Assembly (NCBI GenBank): GCA_964400735.1
Contig: CAYNVQ010000002.1
Span: forward strand, 1 to 64,000
DNA length: 64,000 nt
Direction of reading: 5' to 3'
From: CAYNVQ01 sp964400735
Lineage (GTDB): Bacteria; Acidobacteriota; Aminicenantia; Aminicenantales; Aminicenantaceae
Shown here: positions 1 through 7,867 of the stretch, piece by piece
Position numbering within the stretch: the first letter of the stretch is position 1
How the letters are laid out: every line of letters begins with the position of its first letter
The notes under the pieces: generated by a model
Told to the model about the DNA's origin: nothing
Databases searched by the model: none
The model's input: the letters and a program-made list of their open reading frames with translations, nothing else
Program-made: the position numbers and the translations under genes

Positions 1-354
1 TTTACGATGGCTACCTCCTAAAAATCAAAATTGCGAACAAGATTGTACACTAGCCCTTTTCGCCTTCGATGCGTTAATCTTATTTTAGTGAATAAGCGGG
101 TGGAATATGGGGAAAATTGCGAAGGATTTGCCGCGCGCGCAAATAGGAAATCCTTACAATTAGGTCGTAAAAAACATGTCCACAGGTCAACCGGGGCTTT
201 AGGCGGCAGGGGATGTGACAGATGCTTGTTCCGAACAAATGTCAACAGCTTTGGGAACTGACGTGGCTGCGGCCATAACGATAACCGAATACCTGGATAA
301 TTCGTGAAATAGTGCTTTCCCCATGGTTTTTCTAATACCCTGAAAATTCAAATT
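1..354. other. Left edge, no convincing gene; inverted repeats
   Basis: No gene is supported here. Two nested inverted repeats occur: AAGGATTT at 122-129 pairs with AAATCCTT at 148-155, and ATTTGC at 126-131 pairs with GCAAAT at 139-144, so alternative hairpins are possible. There is no U-run after them. On the plus strand 203-307 reads as an open, protein-like 34-codon tail ending in TGA, without a start codon. It may be the last piece of a lost gene, but I could not identify it. Confidence 0.3.
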
Positions 355-1461
355 CTATCGTCTTTCAAATTCTTCGATAATTTCGGAATTTTTCCCTGGG
401 TGAGGATTTTTTGAAAAAATGTAAAAAGTCGTTCGCGCAATCAAAATTCTCTTCATGGCTTCGTCATATTTTTTATGCGCTATTATTTCAATCTCTATTT
501 CCCTTTTGAATCCTGCGCTTTCAAACTGTTCCACCCACCAGGTTGAACTTGCCCCTATGAGGTGCCCATTTTTCGGGTATCCCTCATCATCCACGTGGAC
601 AGTTCTGAAACATCTATTTTTAAGGGAATCTTCTTCCCATTCTTTGATGTATTTTTTGAAAACTTCACCAAAAACCGGATCCTTTTCAAAGGCAGGAATA
701 TTGCAAAAGAGGTATCCGCCATCATCTAGCAAGTTGTATGTTTCAGAAATATAATCCTTGAGTTTATTGGGATTATAATGCTCAAAGATATCCATGCCCA
801 AAACCATGTCATAGCTGCTTGGTAGACTGATCTCCAGGAGGTCTCCCAAGTGAATATTCTCTCTTATTTCCGGATAAGCTTTGGCTATCGCAGATTTACT
901 GATATCAATCCCTTCACTGTAGAGCCCTCTATCCTTGAGGCATTTCATCAGTGGACCGTTTGCACAGCCAATTTCCAGGGTTTTTTCCGGGCGGAAGATG
1001 GAGATGAAATCAGCCAGTAACTGTTTGTCCTCATTGATTTGGAGGCTCCAGACTCCAGGCTGCTCATAGTATCCATTTTCTCTAATTTTCTTCTCAAGCC
1101 AATCGAAGTCCTCCATTTCCTTTACTTTAAAAACCCATATATCTTGATTTGCATAGATATCATGAGCCAACTGGTATTGATCTGGCTTCTCTACTTTGAT
1201 GGAAGGAAGGCGAATATGATCTCTTATTATCTTGTTTACGAATTCTTCAGAATTCACTATGTCCCGGATTATATCAATTCTTGTTCGTCCGGCTTCAAGA
1301 TGTTTCAGATAATTATCTCTTCCAACTGCATCTATTTCTCTCTTAAGGAATTTTTGATATACCTCGTCTAAAAACTCTTCATCTGAAGAGTCTCTAGCGG
1401 CTGGAATTTTTGAGATCTTCATGAGCCAATGTGCGAGTTGTCTCAGGATATTCTTGAGCAT
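355..1461 (-). CDS. DUF4214 domain plus class I SAM-dependent methyltransferase
   Basis: This 368-residue protein has two parts. Residues about 27-78 resemble DUF4214, a small helical domain (EVYQKFLKRE, then SEEFVNK) often attached to surface-glycan enzymes. The second half is a Rossmann methyltransferase: the SAM-binding motif I is TLEIGCANGP near residue 159, an acidic motif II follows (SEGIDIS), and the MVLGMDIFEHY stretch resembles the active-site region of family 11/25 methyltransferases. The substrate cannot be read from sequence; O-methylation of a sugar or glycan lipid is a guess from the domain pairing. The gene stands alone, with decayed sequence downstream on the 1.5-2.7 kb side. 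The start ATG at 1461 has only a weak upstream purine stretch. Confidence 0.75.
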   Translation of the reverse strand: MLKNILRQLAHWLMKISKIPAARDSSDEEFLDEVYQKFLKREIDAVGRDNYLKHLEAGRTRIDIIRDIVNSEEFVNKIIRDHIRLPSIKVEKPDQYQLAHDIYANQDIWVFKVKEMEDFDWLEKKIRENGYYEQPGVWSLQINEDKQLLADFISIFRPEKTLEIGCANGPLMKCLKDRGLYSEGIDISKSAIAKAYPEIRENIHLGDLLEISLPSSYDMVLGMDIFEHYNPNKLKDYISETYNLLDDGGYLFCNIPAFEKDPVFGEVFKKYIKEWEEDSLKNRCFRTVHVDDEGYPKNGHLIGASSTWWVEQFESAGFKREIEIEIIAHKKYDEAMKRILIARTTFYIFSKNPHPGKNSEIIEEFERR

Positions 1462-1738
1462 AAGCGATTTCCTTTATCTGTTGCGGATTGTCATTATAAA
1501 CTAGAATACCCAAAAAGAAAAAGGTATAGTTCATATGAATTCAGGCGCGGCTATCCAGGTCGAAAGCGATTCAGAGTTTCGAAAACATTTTCAAAATAAT
1601 CCTAGAATGTTCAAAAGAGATGGATGGACTTTGTTGTAGCCTTCAAATACAACTACATGGACCGCAGCCTCCTGCTACCTTGATGTTGGAGCGGGGCGTA
1701 TTGGCTTATTTTTGTGTTTTTTCAAGAATTTCAATCTT
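1462..1738. other. Gene-poor spacer upstream of the methyltransferase
   Basis: No complete gene. A 35-codon stretch beginning at the ATG in the 1530s runs to a stop near 1640 on the plus strand, but it lacks a ribosome-binding site and I recognise no family. The promoter of the leftward methyltransferase gene should lie here; I cannot place it with confidence. Confidence 0.3.
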
Positions 1739-1900
1739 TTATTTAAGCTTTTTTATCTCTTTCAAGATGTTATAAAGCTGAGGAATGGATATCCAAGCCT
1801 TTCGCCAATCCTGGATGTCCAGATGAGGAATACCCGCGACTATTGATTTGGGTGGAATGCTCTTGGTAACTTCAGTTTTGGCCGCTAAGATGACGTAAAT
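1739..1900 (-). pseudogene. 3' remnant of lpxD-like acyltransferase
   Basis: The minus strand reads as the C-terminal end of an LpxD-type UDP-3-O-acylglucosamine N-acyltransferase: VTKSIPPKSIVAGIP followed by WRKAWISIPQLYNILKEI and a TAA stop at 1739-1741. Family members end in the same way, with a last hexapeptide coil, a G-(Y/F/I)-P turn and a C-terminal helix with a Trp. Nothing of the rest of the ~340-residue protein is present upstream, so this is a tail left by a deletion. It implies an ancestor that made lipid A. Assignment is by pattern recall and rests on about 50 residues. Confidence 0.55.
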
Positions 1901-1911
1901 GAATATCCTAG

Positions 1912-2049
1912 AAGACACAGGATATTGTCACACCAGAAGTGGCTATCGCTCAAATACGCATTGAGCTCGTCAATCTTTCACCTGATGCAGATGGAAATCC
2001 TCAGCCGCCACAGGAAAAATATGCCACCATAGTGTGGATCAAGGATTAA
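1912..2049 (+). pseudogene. C-terminal fragment of an unidentified protein
   Basis: After a stop at 1909-1911 the plus strand stays open for 45 codons and reads as ordinary protein (VAIAQIRIELVNL, then YATIVWIKD) up to TAA at 2047-2049. There is no start codon with a ribosome-binding site. The Asp/Pro-rich loop and the final strand could fit a secreted or pilin-like protein end, but I do not recognise a family. It sits between the LpxD tail and the IS91-like head, so it is one more piece of the decayed strip. Confidence 0.35.
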
Positions 2050-2104
2050 TCACGTCAGGAGTATCGGGTCTTTGAGGATATTTTTTGCATCTGGCCAATC
2101 CGTG

Positions 2105-2411
2105 AATCATCCCCCCTGCCATGGCAGGGATCTACCGTCAGCGTCAACTGGAACACACAGTGTTTTACCGAGTATTCTTTTATAATTTCGAGCGGTTCTT
2201 TCGTGAATATAAGCATCGGCTCGAGAAGGAGTACGGGTACTTCCGTCCTGTCATCCAAAACGTTGTTGAGAGGTACCTCGATTGTGGTAATCCGATGTGC
2301 GGGTTTGCCCGCATCCGGTGTTCTGACTGTGGGGAAGAGCGGCTGTTGATATTTTCCTGCAAGACACGCGGATTTTGACCATCATGTCATGCAAAGAGAA
2401 GAAAGGAATGG
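2105..2411 (+). mobile_element. IS91-like transposase head, copy 1 (broken)
   Basis: The reading from ATG 2121 gives the N-terminus of an IS91-family (Y2/HUH, rolling-circle) transposase: HTVFYRVFFYNFERFF, then YGYFRPVIQNVVERYLDCG, then the zinc-binding part GFARIRCSDCGEERLL. The next zinc Cys codon is changed to TGA at 2376-2378 (GF-stop-PSCHAKRR), so the gene is dead. Homology to the second copy at 12234 begins at GAATCATCCCCC (2105) and runs to about 2411, where the sequence changes to the tail of a beta-helix gene. The catalytic tyrosine domain is absent. Confidence 0.75.
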
Positions 2412-2443
2412 GGGGATATTCCGTTAGTGCGATAAATTTCAAA
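2412..2443 (+). pseudogene. 3' tail of a lost beta-helix paralogue
   Basis: Directly after the broken IS91-like head, the sequence reads GDIPLVR-stop (TAA 2433-2435) and then ATTTCAAA. The intact beta-helix gene downstream ends with GDTPLVR-stop and the same trailing bases (4602-4633); 28 of 32 positions agree by my count, including the 20-base block TTAGTGCGATAAATTTCAAA. This is therefore the last few codons of a paralogue whose body has been lost. It also shows that the ending LVR is the native end of the family. Confidence 0.6.
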
Positions 2444-2562
2444 CCAAATATTCACTTCGAGTTGAAGTCGTCTGAGGAAACGAGAAGAACAAGCTAACTT
2501 TTTATTCCCTGCTAGGATTGGCGGCTGGCATTGACATTCAGTTCAATTCAGTACAATTCAAT

Positions 2563-2591
2563 TTGACATCCCTGAAGCCTATTGCTATACT
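2563..2591 (+). promoter_or_regulatory. Near-consensus sigma-70 promoter for the beta-helix gene
   Basis: TTGACA at 2563-2568 and TATACT at 2586-2591 are separated by exactly 17 bases. The only gene ahead is the beta-helix gene at 2751, giving a leader of about 150 bases. Short repeats of the type TTCAATTCA lie just upstream (2538-2562). This is a strong constitutive-looking promoter by sequence alone. Confidence 0.65.
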
Positions 2592-2750
2592 TTTTTGAGT
2601 CAGAGAGGAATCATTTGGGGAAAGTTGCGATTATTGGGCGTTCCAAATCACATGATGATGCTTCCCTTCTGTTAAATTTTATACTGAGAACATTCAGATT
2701 TATCAAATTGAGATTTTTCTGTTGAACAAATAAATAACTGGGGTGAAATC

Positions 2751-4625
2751 ATGGTGAGAGCTTTTTTTTCAATTATTCTAGTAATTGTTTTTTTGGCTTT
2801 TTTGGTGATTGGATCATGGGGCGCTGAGTTTCGAGTAAGCACAGCAACTGAGCTACAAGATGCTTTGACTCGGGCTCAAAAAAATGGAGAGGATGATGTA
2901 ATTAAAGTAGCACAGGGTACATATTATGGTAATTTTGTCTATAATTCGAGTGAGAGCGCTAGTATTACCCTTCTTGGTGGCTACAAAAACTTCTTTTTGA
3001 GGAGGGAGGTTAACCCATCAAAAACGATCCTCGACGGAAATAGGAGCGATCGAGTTCTTTCTCTCGACAATACGGATGGAGGGAATATATCTATAGAGGG
3101 CTTTACAATACGCAATGGAGCTCCAACAAAAACAACTGGTGGTCTATATGCGTGTTCTTCCTCATCTTCAGGGACTCCTGGCAATATTCTTATCGCCCAC
3201 AACATTGTCGAAGACAATGAGGCCTGGGATGAAGCCGGAGGGATAAAGGCCAACTCTTCTACAGGCGACGTCATTATTACCCATAACGTCATCAGGGGAA
3301 ATTCCTGCGACTTTTGGGGAGGTGGGATAGATGCCTATTCTGGTTCATTTGCAGGGACCGGAGGCAAGGTCATCATCGTTAATAACCTCATAGTAGGGAA
3401 CAGCTGTACAATCGATCCCGGCGGAGGTGTATTTGCTAGCGCTTCAGGGGCTGGAGGGATTGTTATCATCACTAACAATACAATTGCATACAACAACTCA
3501 GGTGATGTGGGCGGGGGGATTTCGTTGAGAGGTGACCTTATCAATGTCACCAACAACATCATATGGGGAAACTCCGCCCCTTCAGGAGGAGATATCGAGC
3601 TTTGGGGCCCTGGTGCTTTTATCGGATATAACAACGACTATTCCCAAATGGTAGGCACCTGGACAATTTTTGGAAATAACATCCATATTAATCCTCTCTT
3701 TGTCGGAAGCGGTGACTTCCATTTGCTGTCTGCGTCCCCTTGCATAGATAAAGGAATAAACACAGCCCCTCATCTGCCAGCAATTGATCTTGAAGGAAAT
3801 TTTCGGGTTTTGGATGGTGACAATGATGGAATTGCCACAGCGGATATGGGAGTTTATGAATATGGTTTAGCAAAATTCCCTATATTTGACGGCCACGATT
3901 TTGACGCCAACGGCACATCAGATATATCGGTATGGCGCCCCCTAACCGGAAGATGGTACATCAAAAATGGTGGAAGTTATGCTTGGGGAATCTCAAGTGA
4001 TATCCCCGTGAATGGAGACTACGATGGGGATGGAAAAACGGATATCGCTGTGTGGCGGCCTTCCAATGGTAAGTGGTATCCAAAAGGAATGGGAAGTACA
4101 AGTTGGGGGATATCGGGTGACATCCCTGTCCCTGGCAATTACAATGGAGATCCCAATGGAACGACGGACATAGCTGTATGGCGGCCTTCCAATGGAAAAT
4201 GGTACATCAACAGTATTGGAAGCTATACCTGGGGCATCTTAGGAGATATTCCAGTTCCCGGCGACTACAACGGAGACGGGATAACGGATATCGCTGTGTG
4301 GCGGCCTTCCAACGGACGCTGGTACATCAGAGGAATTGGAGTGTATGTCTGGGGAGTCGTTGGTGATATACCTGTCCCAGCAGATTACAATGGTGATAGT
4401 ATAACGGACCTTGCGGTATGGCGGCCTTCGAAAGGAAGGTGGTACATCCTCGGCATGGCAGGCTCATTCTGGGGAACAGCAGGAGACATCCCAGCGCCCG
4501 GCGATTATAACGGAGATGGGATTACAGATATTGCCGTATGGAGACCATCCAACGGATGCTGGTACATCAAGGGCATCGGAAACTATCTGTGGGGGATGCT
4601 AGGTGACACTCCTTTAGTGCGATAA
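2751..4625 (+). CDS. Secreted parallel beta-helix protein with six C-terminal FG-GAP-like repeats
   Basis: The 624-residue product starts with a Sec signal peptide (hydrophobic residues 5-21, likely cleavage after SWGA near 25). Residues about 26-345 show the repeating pattern of a right-handed parallel beta-helix: NILIAHNIVEDN, KVIIVNNLIVGNS and IVIITNNTIAYNN, as in pectate-lyase-like or surface-adhesin proteins. A linker leads to six ~40-residue repeats, each with a D-Y-N-G-D-G calcium-type loop followed by TDIAVWRPSNGxWYI. No pectate-lyase catalytic set is evident, so binding or surface display is as likely as enzymatic action. GGGGTG ahead of ATG 2751 supports the start. A dead paralogue follows and the tail of another precedes, so this was a tandem family. 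Confidence 0.8.
   Translation: MVRAFFSIILVIVFLAFLVIGSWGAEFRVSTATELQDALTRAQKNGEDDVIKVAQGTYYGNFVYNSSESASITLLGGYKNFFLRREVNPSKTILDGNRSDRVLSLDNTDGGNISIEGFTIRNGAPTKTTGGLYACSSSSSGTPGNILIAHNIVEDNEAWDEAGGIKANSSTGDVIITHNVIRGNSCDFWGGGIDAYSGSFAGTGGKVIIVNNLIVGNSCTIDPGGGVFASASGAGGIVIITNNTIAYNNSGDVGGGISLRGDLINVTNNIIWGNSAPSGGDIELWGPGAFIGYNNDYSQMVGTWTIFGNNIHINPLFVGSGDFHLLSASPCIDKGINTAPHLPAIDLEGNFRVLDGDNDGIATADMGVYEYGLAKFPIFDGHDFDANGTSDISVWRPLTGRWYIKNGGSYAWGISSDIPVNGDYDGDGKTDIAVWRPSNGKWYPKGMGSTSWGISGDIPVPGNYNGDPNGTTDIAVWRPSNGKWYINSIGSYTWGILGDIPVPGDYNGDGITDIAVWRPSNGRWYIRGIGVYVWGVVGDIPVPADYNGDSITDLAVWRPSKGRWYILGMAGSFWGTAGDIPAPGDYNGDGITDIAVWRPSNGCWYIKGIGNYLWGMLGDTPLVR
3898..4622 (+). repeat. Six tandem ~120-bp coding repeats
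   Basis: Repeat units start at about 3898, 4017, 4137, 4263, 4383 and 4503. The period is 120 bases apart from the third unit, which is 126 bases because of two extra codons in its calcium loop (NGDPNGTTD). Each encodes D-x-(N/D)-G-D-x-x-T-D-(I/L)-A-V-W-R-P, then WYI and a G-D-I-P-V-P linker. DNA similarity is high enough that copy-number change by slippage or recombination is plausible. Confidence 0.85.
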
Positions 4626-4738
4626 ATTTCAAATCTCCTCCCATTGACGCGCCTCCTTTAGGCTGTTATTCATAAGATAAGAATGATGAGGGAGAGATAT
4701 TAGCATCTAGCCAATATTTCTCTAAAGGAAGGTGGGCT

Positions 4739-5102
4739 ATGAAAATCTTTTCATAACAATCATCTTGGTTTTCATTTCTATAACACTTTTTTCGGTCAGC
4801 CTATCCGGGGAAGAATTTTGTGTAAGCAATGCGAAAGAACTTTAGGACGCCTTGAATACAACACGACTGAATGGAGAGCATGACGCCATAAAGCTTGTCC
4901 AAGGAATCTGCCATGGAACCTTCCGTTACAATTCGATCAAGGCTTCAATATAACCATATTGGGTGGCCTCACACCAGATTATAATGGGCGTAAGGTAGAT
5001 CCAACAAACACCATTCTCGAGAGCGATCATTTTGGCTCGCCACTTTACCTCTATCATTTTAATGGTGGTGATATAAACATCGAGGGTCCAGCAGGAGCTC
5101 CT
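4739..5102 (+). pseudogene. Dead 5' part of a beta-helix paralogue
   Basis: A good ribosome-binding site (AAGGAAGG) precedes ATG 4739, but the frame closes at once with TAA. Read with frameshifts, the stretch matches the N-terminal 120 residues of the intact gene at 2751: hydrophobic signal, then GEEFCVSNAKEL-stop-DAL, NGEHDAIKLVQG, YNSI, ILGGLTPDYNGRKVDPTNTILES and GGDINIEG. At least one nonsense codon (TAG for Gln) and two frame changes are visible. Similarity ends near GAPDGG, about 5100, where the dispersed repeat begins. The rest of the gene is missing. Confidence 0.75.
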
Positions 5103-5310
5103 GATGGCGGCCGAGGAGATTGGGGAACGATTCGAGGGCCGTATCTATCTTGAACCTACTGATTTGGAGGTATCGGGTGAATTCTTCTACTTTTTATGTC
5201 TTTGACCTCGCTGGTTTCGGCGTGATACTGTTATTTTTGGATGTCAGTAGGTGGATATTGAGGGAAGTTTTTAGAGATTTGCCACAAGCAAAAAAACGAA
5301 ATTCCTATTT
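5097..5310 (+). repeat. Dispersed repeat, copy 1 (probable right end of the IS91-like element)
   Basis: From about 5097 to 5310 the sequence is similar to 12560-12815, with one gap of about 30 bases near 5127, and its middle (ACCTACTGATTTGG) also matches 11088-11175. Both long copies stop matching after TTCCTATTTTT, which defines a shared right border at about 5311 and 12811. Because the third copy directly follows an IS91-like transposase head in the same orientation, I infer that this repeat is the other end of that element. In all copies the middle can be read as GRVYLEPTDLEVSGE-like residues, so it may be decayed coding sequence. Confidence 0.55.
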
Positions 5311-5317
5311 TTGCTTT

Positions 5318-5527
5318 AATCCCAGCCTGATGGACCGCCGACCTTATTCCGAATGGTTGAGTAAGCGTGATGACTCCCGCGACTGGACCGAGAAAAAAGC
5401 AAGACAGATCCTGGAAAAACATCGGCCCGATTCCCTAAGCCCCGGTCCGGATGCGGAACCGGGAAAGATTCTCGAGTCATTCAAAAAAAACAAAGACAGG
5501 TCTTTTGGAAAAGATTGTAAAAAATAA
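5318..5527 (+). pseudogene. 3' remnant of an MttB-like corrinoid methyltransferase
   Basis: Immediately after the dispersed repeat the plus strand reads NPSLMDRRPYSEW, then WTEKKARQILEKHRPDSL and a lysine-rich tail to TAA at 5525-5527. The pattern L-(F/M)-DRR-x(3)-W, a KA-x-x-IL-x-x-H helix and a final P-x-x-L is the usual end of trimethylamine methyltransferase (MttB) family proteins. The other ~400 residues are absent, so an element insertion or deletion has removed the body. Recognition is by motif recall over about 65 residues. Confidence 0.5.
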
Positions 5528-5565
5528 TAACGCGAGTGAATTTCAATTATGGGAAGGAGGAATCG

Positions 5566-7680
5566 ATGAGATTTATTAATTTATTAAAAAGACTAGCAGC
5601 AGGCTTGATCTTTGTATTGGTTCTAACCTGTTTACCTTTTCCCCGAACAAAGGAAGTGTGTCTGCTTCCTCAGGATATCATACAGGCCATTATCGATGAA
5701 GTCTCGGGAGAGATCGCCCTCCAGAACGAAACTATGCTGGCGCCCTTCGAGAGGATCAGGGATGAAGATGAATTCACCACCCGTTTCCATGAGACGGAAT
5801 ATATACTGGAAAAGGCTGTCGAATACGGGCTTCAGGACGTTCATTGTGAAACGTTCGCCTCCGATGAAATGCTTTGGCAGGCAGAGGTGGGAGAACTATG
5901 GCTTATGGAGCCCGAGATGAGGAAGATTGCCGACGTTCGGGATATCGCCGCATCCCTGGTCATCGGAAGCCAGAGCACCGACATCACCGCGGAGCTGATT
6001 TATCTGGAACGGGCGAGCAGAGCTTCCGATTACGAAGGCATAGATGTGGCTGGCAAGATCATACTTACGGCTGATGCGGCAGAGGATGCTCAGAATATCG
6101 GCGTCAAAGAGAAGCAGGCGGCAGGAGTCATTTCATATGCTTCCTATACTCCATCCCGGCTCGTTCATACAGTGGGCTGGCAGTGGGGCATGGAAGCGGC
6201 AGAAGCGGGGACGGACAAAACGCCTTTTTTCGGCTTTTCCATCTCCCGACGCCTTGCCGAAGATTTGAAACGATCGCTGTTGGACGGCGATAAGGTCTCG
6301 GTACGGGCTAGAATCAAAACCCGGACCTATCCCGGTAGGGATGAGGTCGTCACGGCTATCCTTCCCGGCCGAGACCTGAAGGAAGAGGAATTCGTCCTTG
6401 TCGCTCATCTTTTCGAAGGCATCAGCAAACAAGGGGGGAACGATAACAACAGCGGCTGTGCCTGCATCCTGGAAGTGGGACGTTGCCTTGCTAAGCTGAT
6501 CGAGGAAGGGAAAATAGACGCGCCGAGACGGACGATCCGATTTCTCTGGGTTCCGGAATACAGCGGCACCATCAAATTTTTGGAAACGCACCCTGAGATT
6601 ACTAAAAACATGATCTGCGGCATCAATATGGACATGGTCGGATGCAACCTGTATGCAAACAATTCTCCCTTCCACGTCTATCGCTCTCCCCACAGCCTCC
6701 CCGGATACATAAACTATGTCGCAGAGAATATCCTGGATTTCACCGTCAATACCAACCGCGTATCCATTGCAGGGAAACCCGCCGATACCGTTGTGGCCCC
6801 CAGTGGTACCCGTCAGAATTTCATGTGCTGGATGGAAGAATTCGATTCCGAGAGCGACAGCGATGTGTTCAATAACCGTCAGGTGCAGGTCCCTATGGTT
6901 TTTTTCTGCAACTGGACCGACGATTTCTACCACAGCAGTGAAGACCTTCCCAAAAACAGCGATGCGACCCAGCTTAAAAGGGCGGGTTTTATGGGAACTA
7001 CCATCACCTATGCTATCGCCTTCGCCGGCGACGAGGATGCACTGAATATCGTCGCAGACTCGGCCAGCCGCATCCGTTCCCGGCTTTCTCTCTGTATGAG
7101 GAAAGCATACAACTTCATAAGCATCAGCTCGACGGCCGATTTAGTTAGGACTTACAAGAGGTGTGAAAATCTGATTGCACATAATTACCGGGTGGAGATC
7201 CAGGGACTCGCCAGCTGCGCATCGCTGGCAAAAAATAGCCCGACCGTAACAGACGCCGTCGGCAGGCTTAAAAGCCGCATTCTTGCCGAAGAAGAAAAAT
7301 CCTTGGCCGAGTTTCGCAGACACTTTAGGCTTCTCTGCGAGATGAGAGGGATCGAACCCGCTGAAACCCCACCGACAGTGAATGAAACGAAGCTTTCAGA
7401 ACGCTACCCTGTCGTGGTCAACAAAAAGCTCTGGCCGCCCATTTTCGAAGCGGGAGAGGGATTGCGAATTCACAAAATTTACAACGCCCTCTACGAAGCA
7501 TTCAATCTTATCGATGGAAAACGCAGCATCTGGGATATTGCGCAGGCGCTGGATGCCCAGTTCATAGACTTGGCGGAAATCACACCCGAGATGGTGGAAG
7601 AATTTATGGAAGCCCTGGTAGAGGCGAATCTGGTCGAAATCCGGGATTCCCGGCTTCAGAAAAGCTTTGCCTTGTATTAG
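5566..7680 (+). CDS. Exported M28-type zinc metallopeptidase with C-terminal winged-helix-like domain
   Basis: The protein (704 residues from ATG 5566) starts with a signal segment (LLKRLAAGLIFVLVLTC). Residues about 140-250 look like a PA (protease-associated) domain. The M28/Zn-peptidase core follows, with likely metal ligands H281 (VAHLFEG), D293 (GGNDNNSG), E331 (VPEYSG), D356 (NMDMVG) and a late His in DDFYHSSEDL. The last ~90 residues, after a helical spacer, resemble a PqqD-like or winged-helix fold (IYNALYEAFNLIDGKRSIWDIAQALD). A longer start at 5536 is possible, but GGAGG at 5556-5560 is correctly spaced for 5566. It likely degrades peptides outside the cytoplasm. A TonB-receptor remnant follows the stop by three bases. 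Confidence 0.75.
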   Translation: MRFINLLKRLAAGLIFVLVLTCLPFPRTKEVCLLPQDIIQAIIDEVSGEIALQNETMLAPFERIRDEDEFTTRFHETEYILEKAVEYGLQDVHCETFASDEMLWQAEVGELWLMEPEMRKIADVRDIAASLVIGSQSTDITAELIYLERASRASDYEGIDVAGKIILTADAAEDAQNIGVKEKQAAGVISYASYTPSRLVHTVGWQWGMEAAEAGTDKTPFFGFSISRRLAEDLKRSLLDGDKVSVRARIKTRTYPGRDEVVTAILPGRDLKEEEFVLVAHLFEGISKQGGNDNNSGCACILEVGRCLAKLIEEGKIDAPRRTIRFLWVPEYSGTIKFLETHPEITKNMICGINMDMVGCNLYANNSPFHVYRSPHSLPGYINYVAENILDFTVNTNRVSIAGKPADTVVAPSGTRQNFMCWMEEFDSESDSDVFNNRQVQVPMVFFCNWTDDFYHSSEDLPKNSDATQLKRAGFMGTTITYAIAFAGDEDALNIVADSASRIRSRLSLCMRKAYNFISISSTADLVRTYKRCENLIAHNYRVEIQGLASCASLAKNSPTVTDAVGRLKSRILAEEEKSLAEFRRHFRLLCEMRGIEPAETPPTVNETKLSERYPVVVNKKLWPPIFEAGEGLRIHKIYNALYEAFNLIDGKRSIWDIAQALDAQFIDLAEITPEMVEEFMEALVEANLVEIRDSRLQKSFALY

Positions 7681-7683
7681 ACC

Positions 7684-7862
7684 GTTCAGTTCCACTTCAT
7701 GCTGGATGTGTTCAACCTTCTCAACGCCGATGCAACAGCCAGCTATCCTACAGTTTCTGGTACATCCACAGCGGATTCGACTACTGGTCATCGAATTGCC
7801 TTGTTCCCGACGAGATCTTTTTTCTGAGACGGATCCAGTTGGGCATTCGACTATCCTTCTAG
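7684..7862 (+). pseudogene. C-terminal remnant of a TonB-dependent receptor, frameshifted
   Basis: Directly behind the peptidase stop the plus strand reads LDVFNLLNADATASY in one frame. Around 7755 it continues in another frame as SFWYIHSGFDYWSS, then FFLRRIQLGIRLSF-stop (TAG 7860-7862). DVFNLLN, a central loop and a last strand R-(I/F)-x-x-G-(I/V)-R-x-S-F ending in Phe are hallmarks of TonB-dependent outer-membrane receptors. One frame change separates the halves and no plug or barrel is present upstream. It is a tail fragment of about 59 codons. Confidence 0.65.
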
Positions 7863-7867
7863 TTATT

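Noticed and set aside
3898..4622. CRISPR array
   Set aside because: The period is 120 bases in frame and the repeats encode similar protein units; there are no short direct repeats with unique spacers anywhere in the window.
6133..6933. A 266-codon minus-strand frame inside the M28 peptidase
   Set aside because: Shadow frame; the opposite strand carries all the metal ligands of the peptidase.
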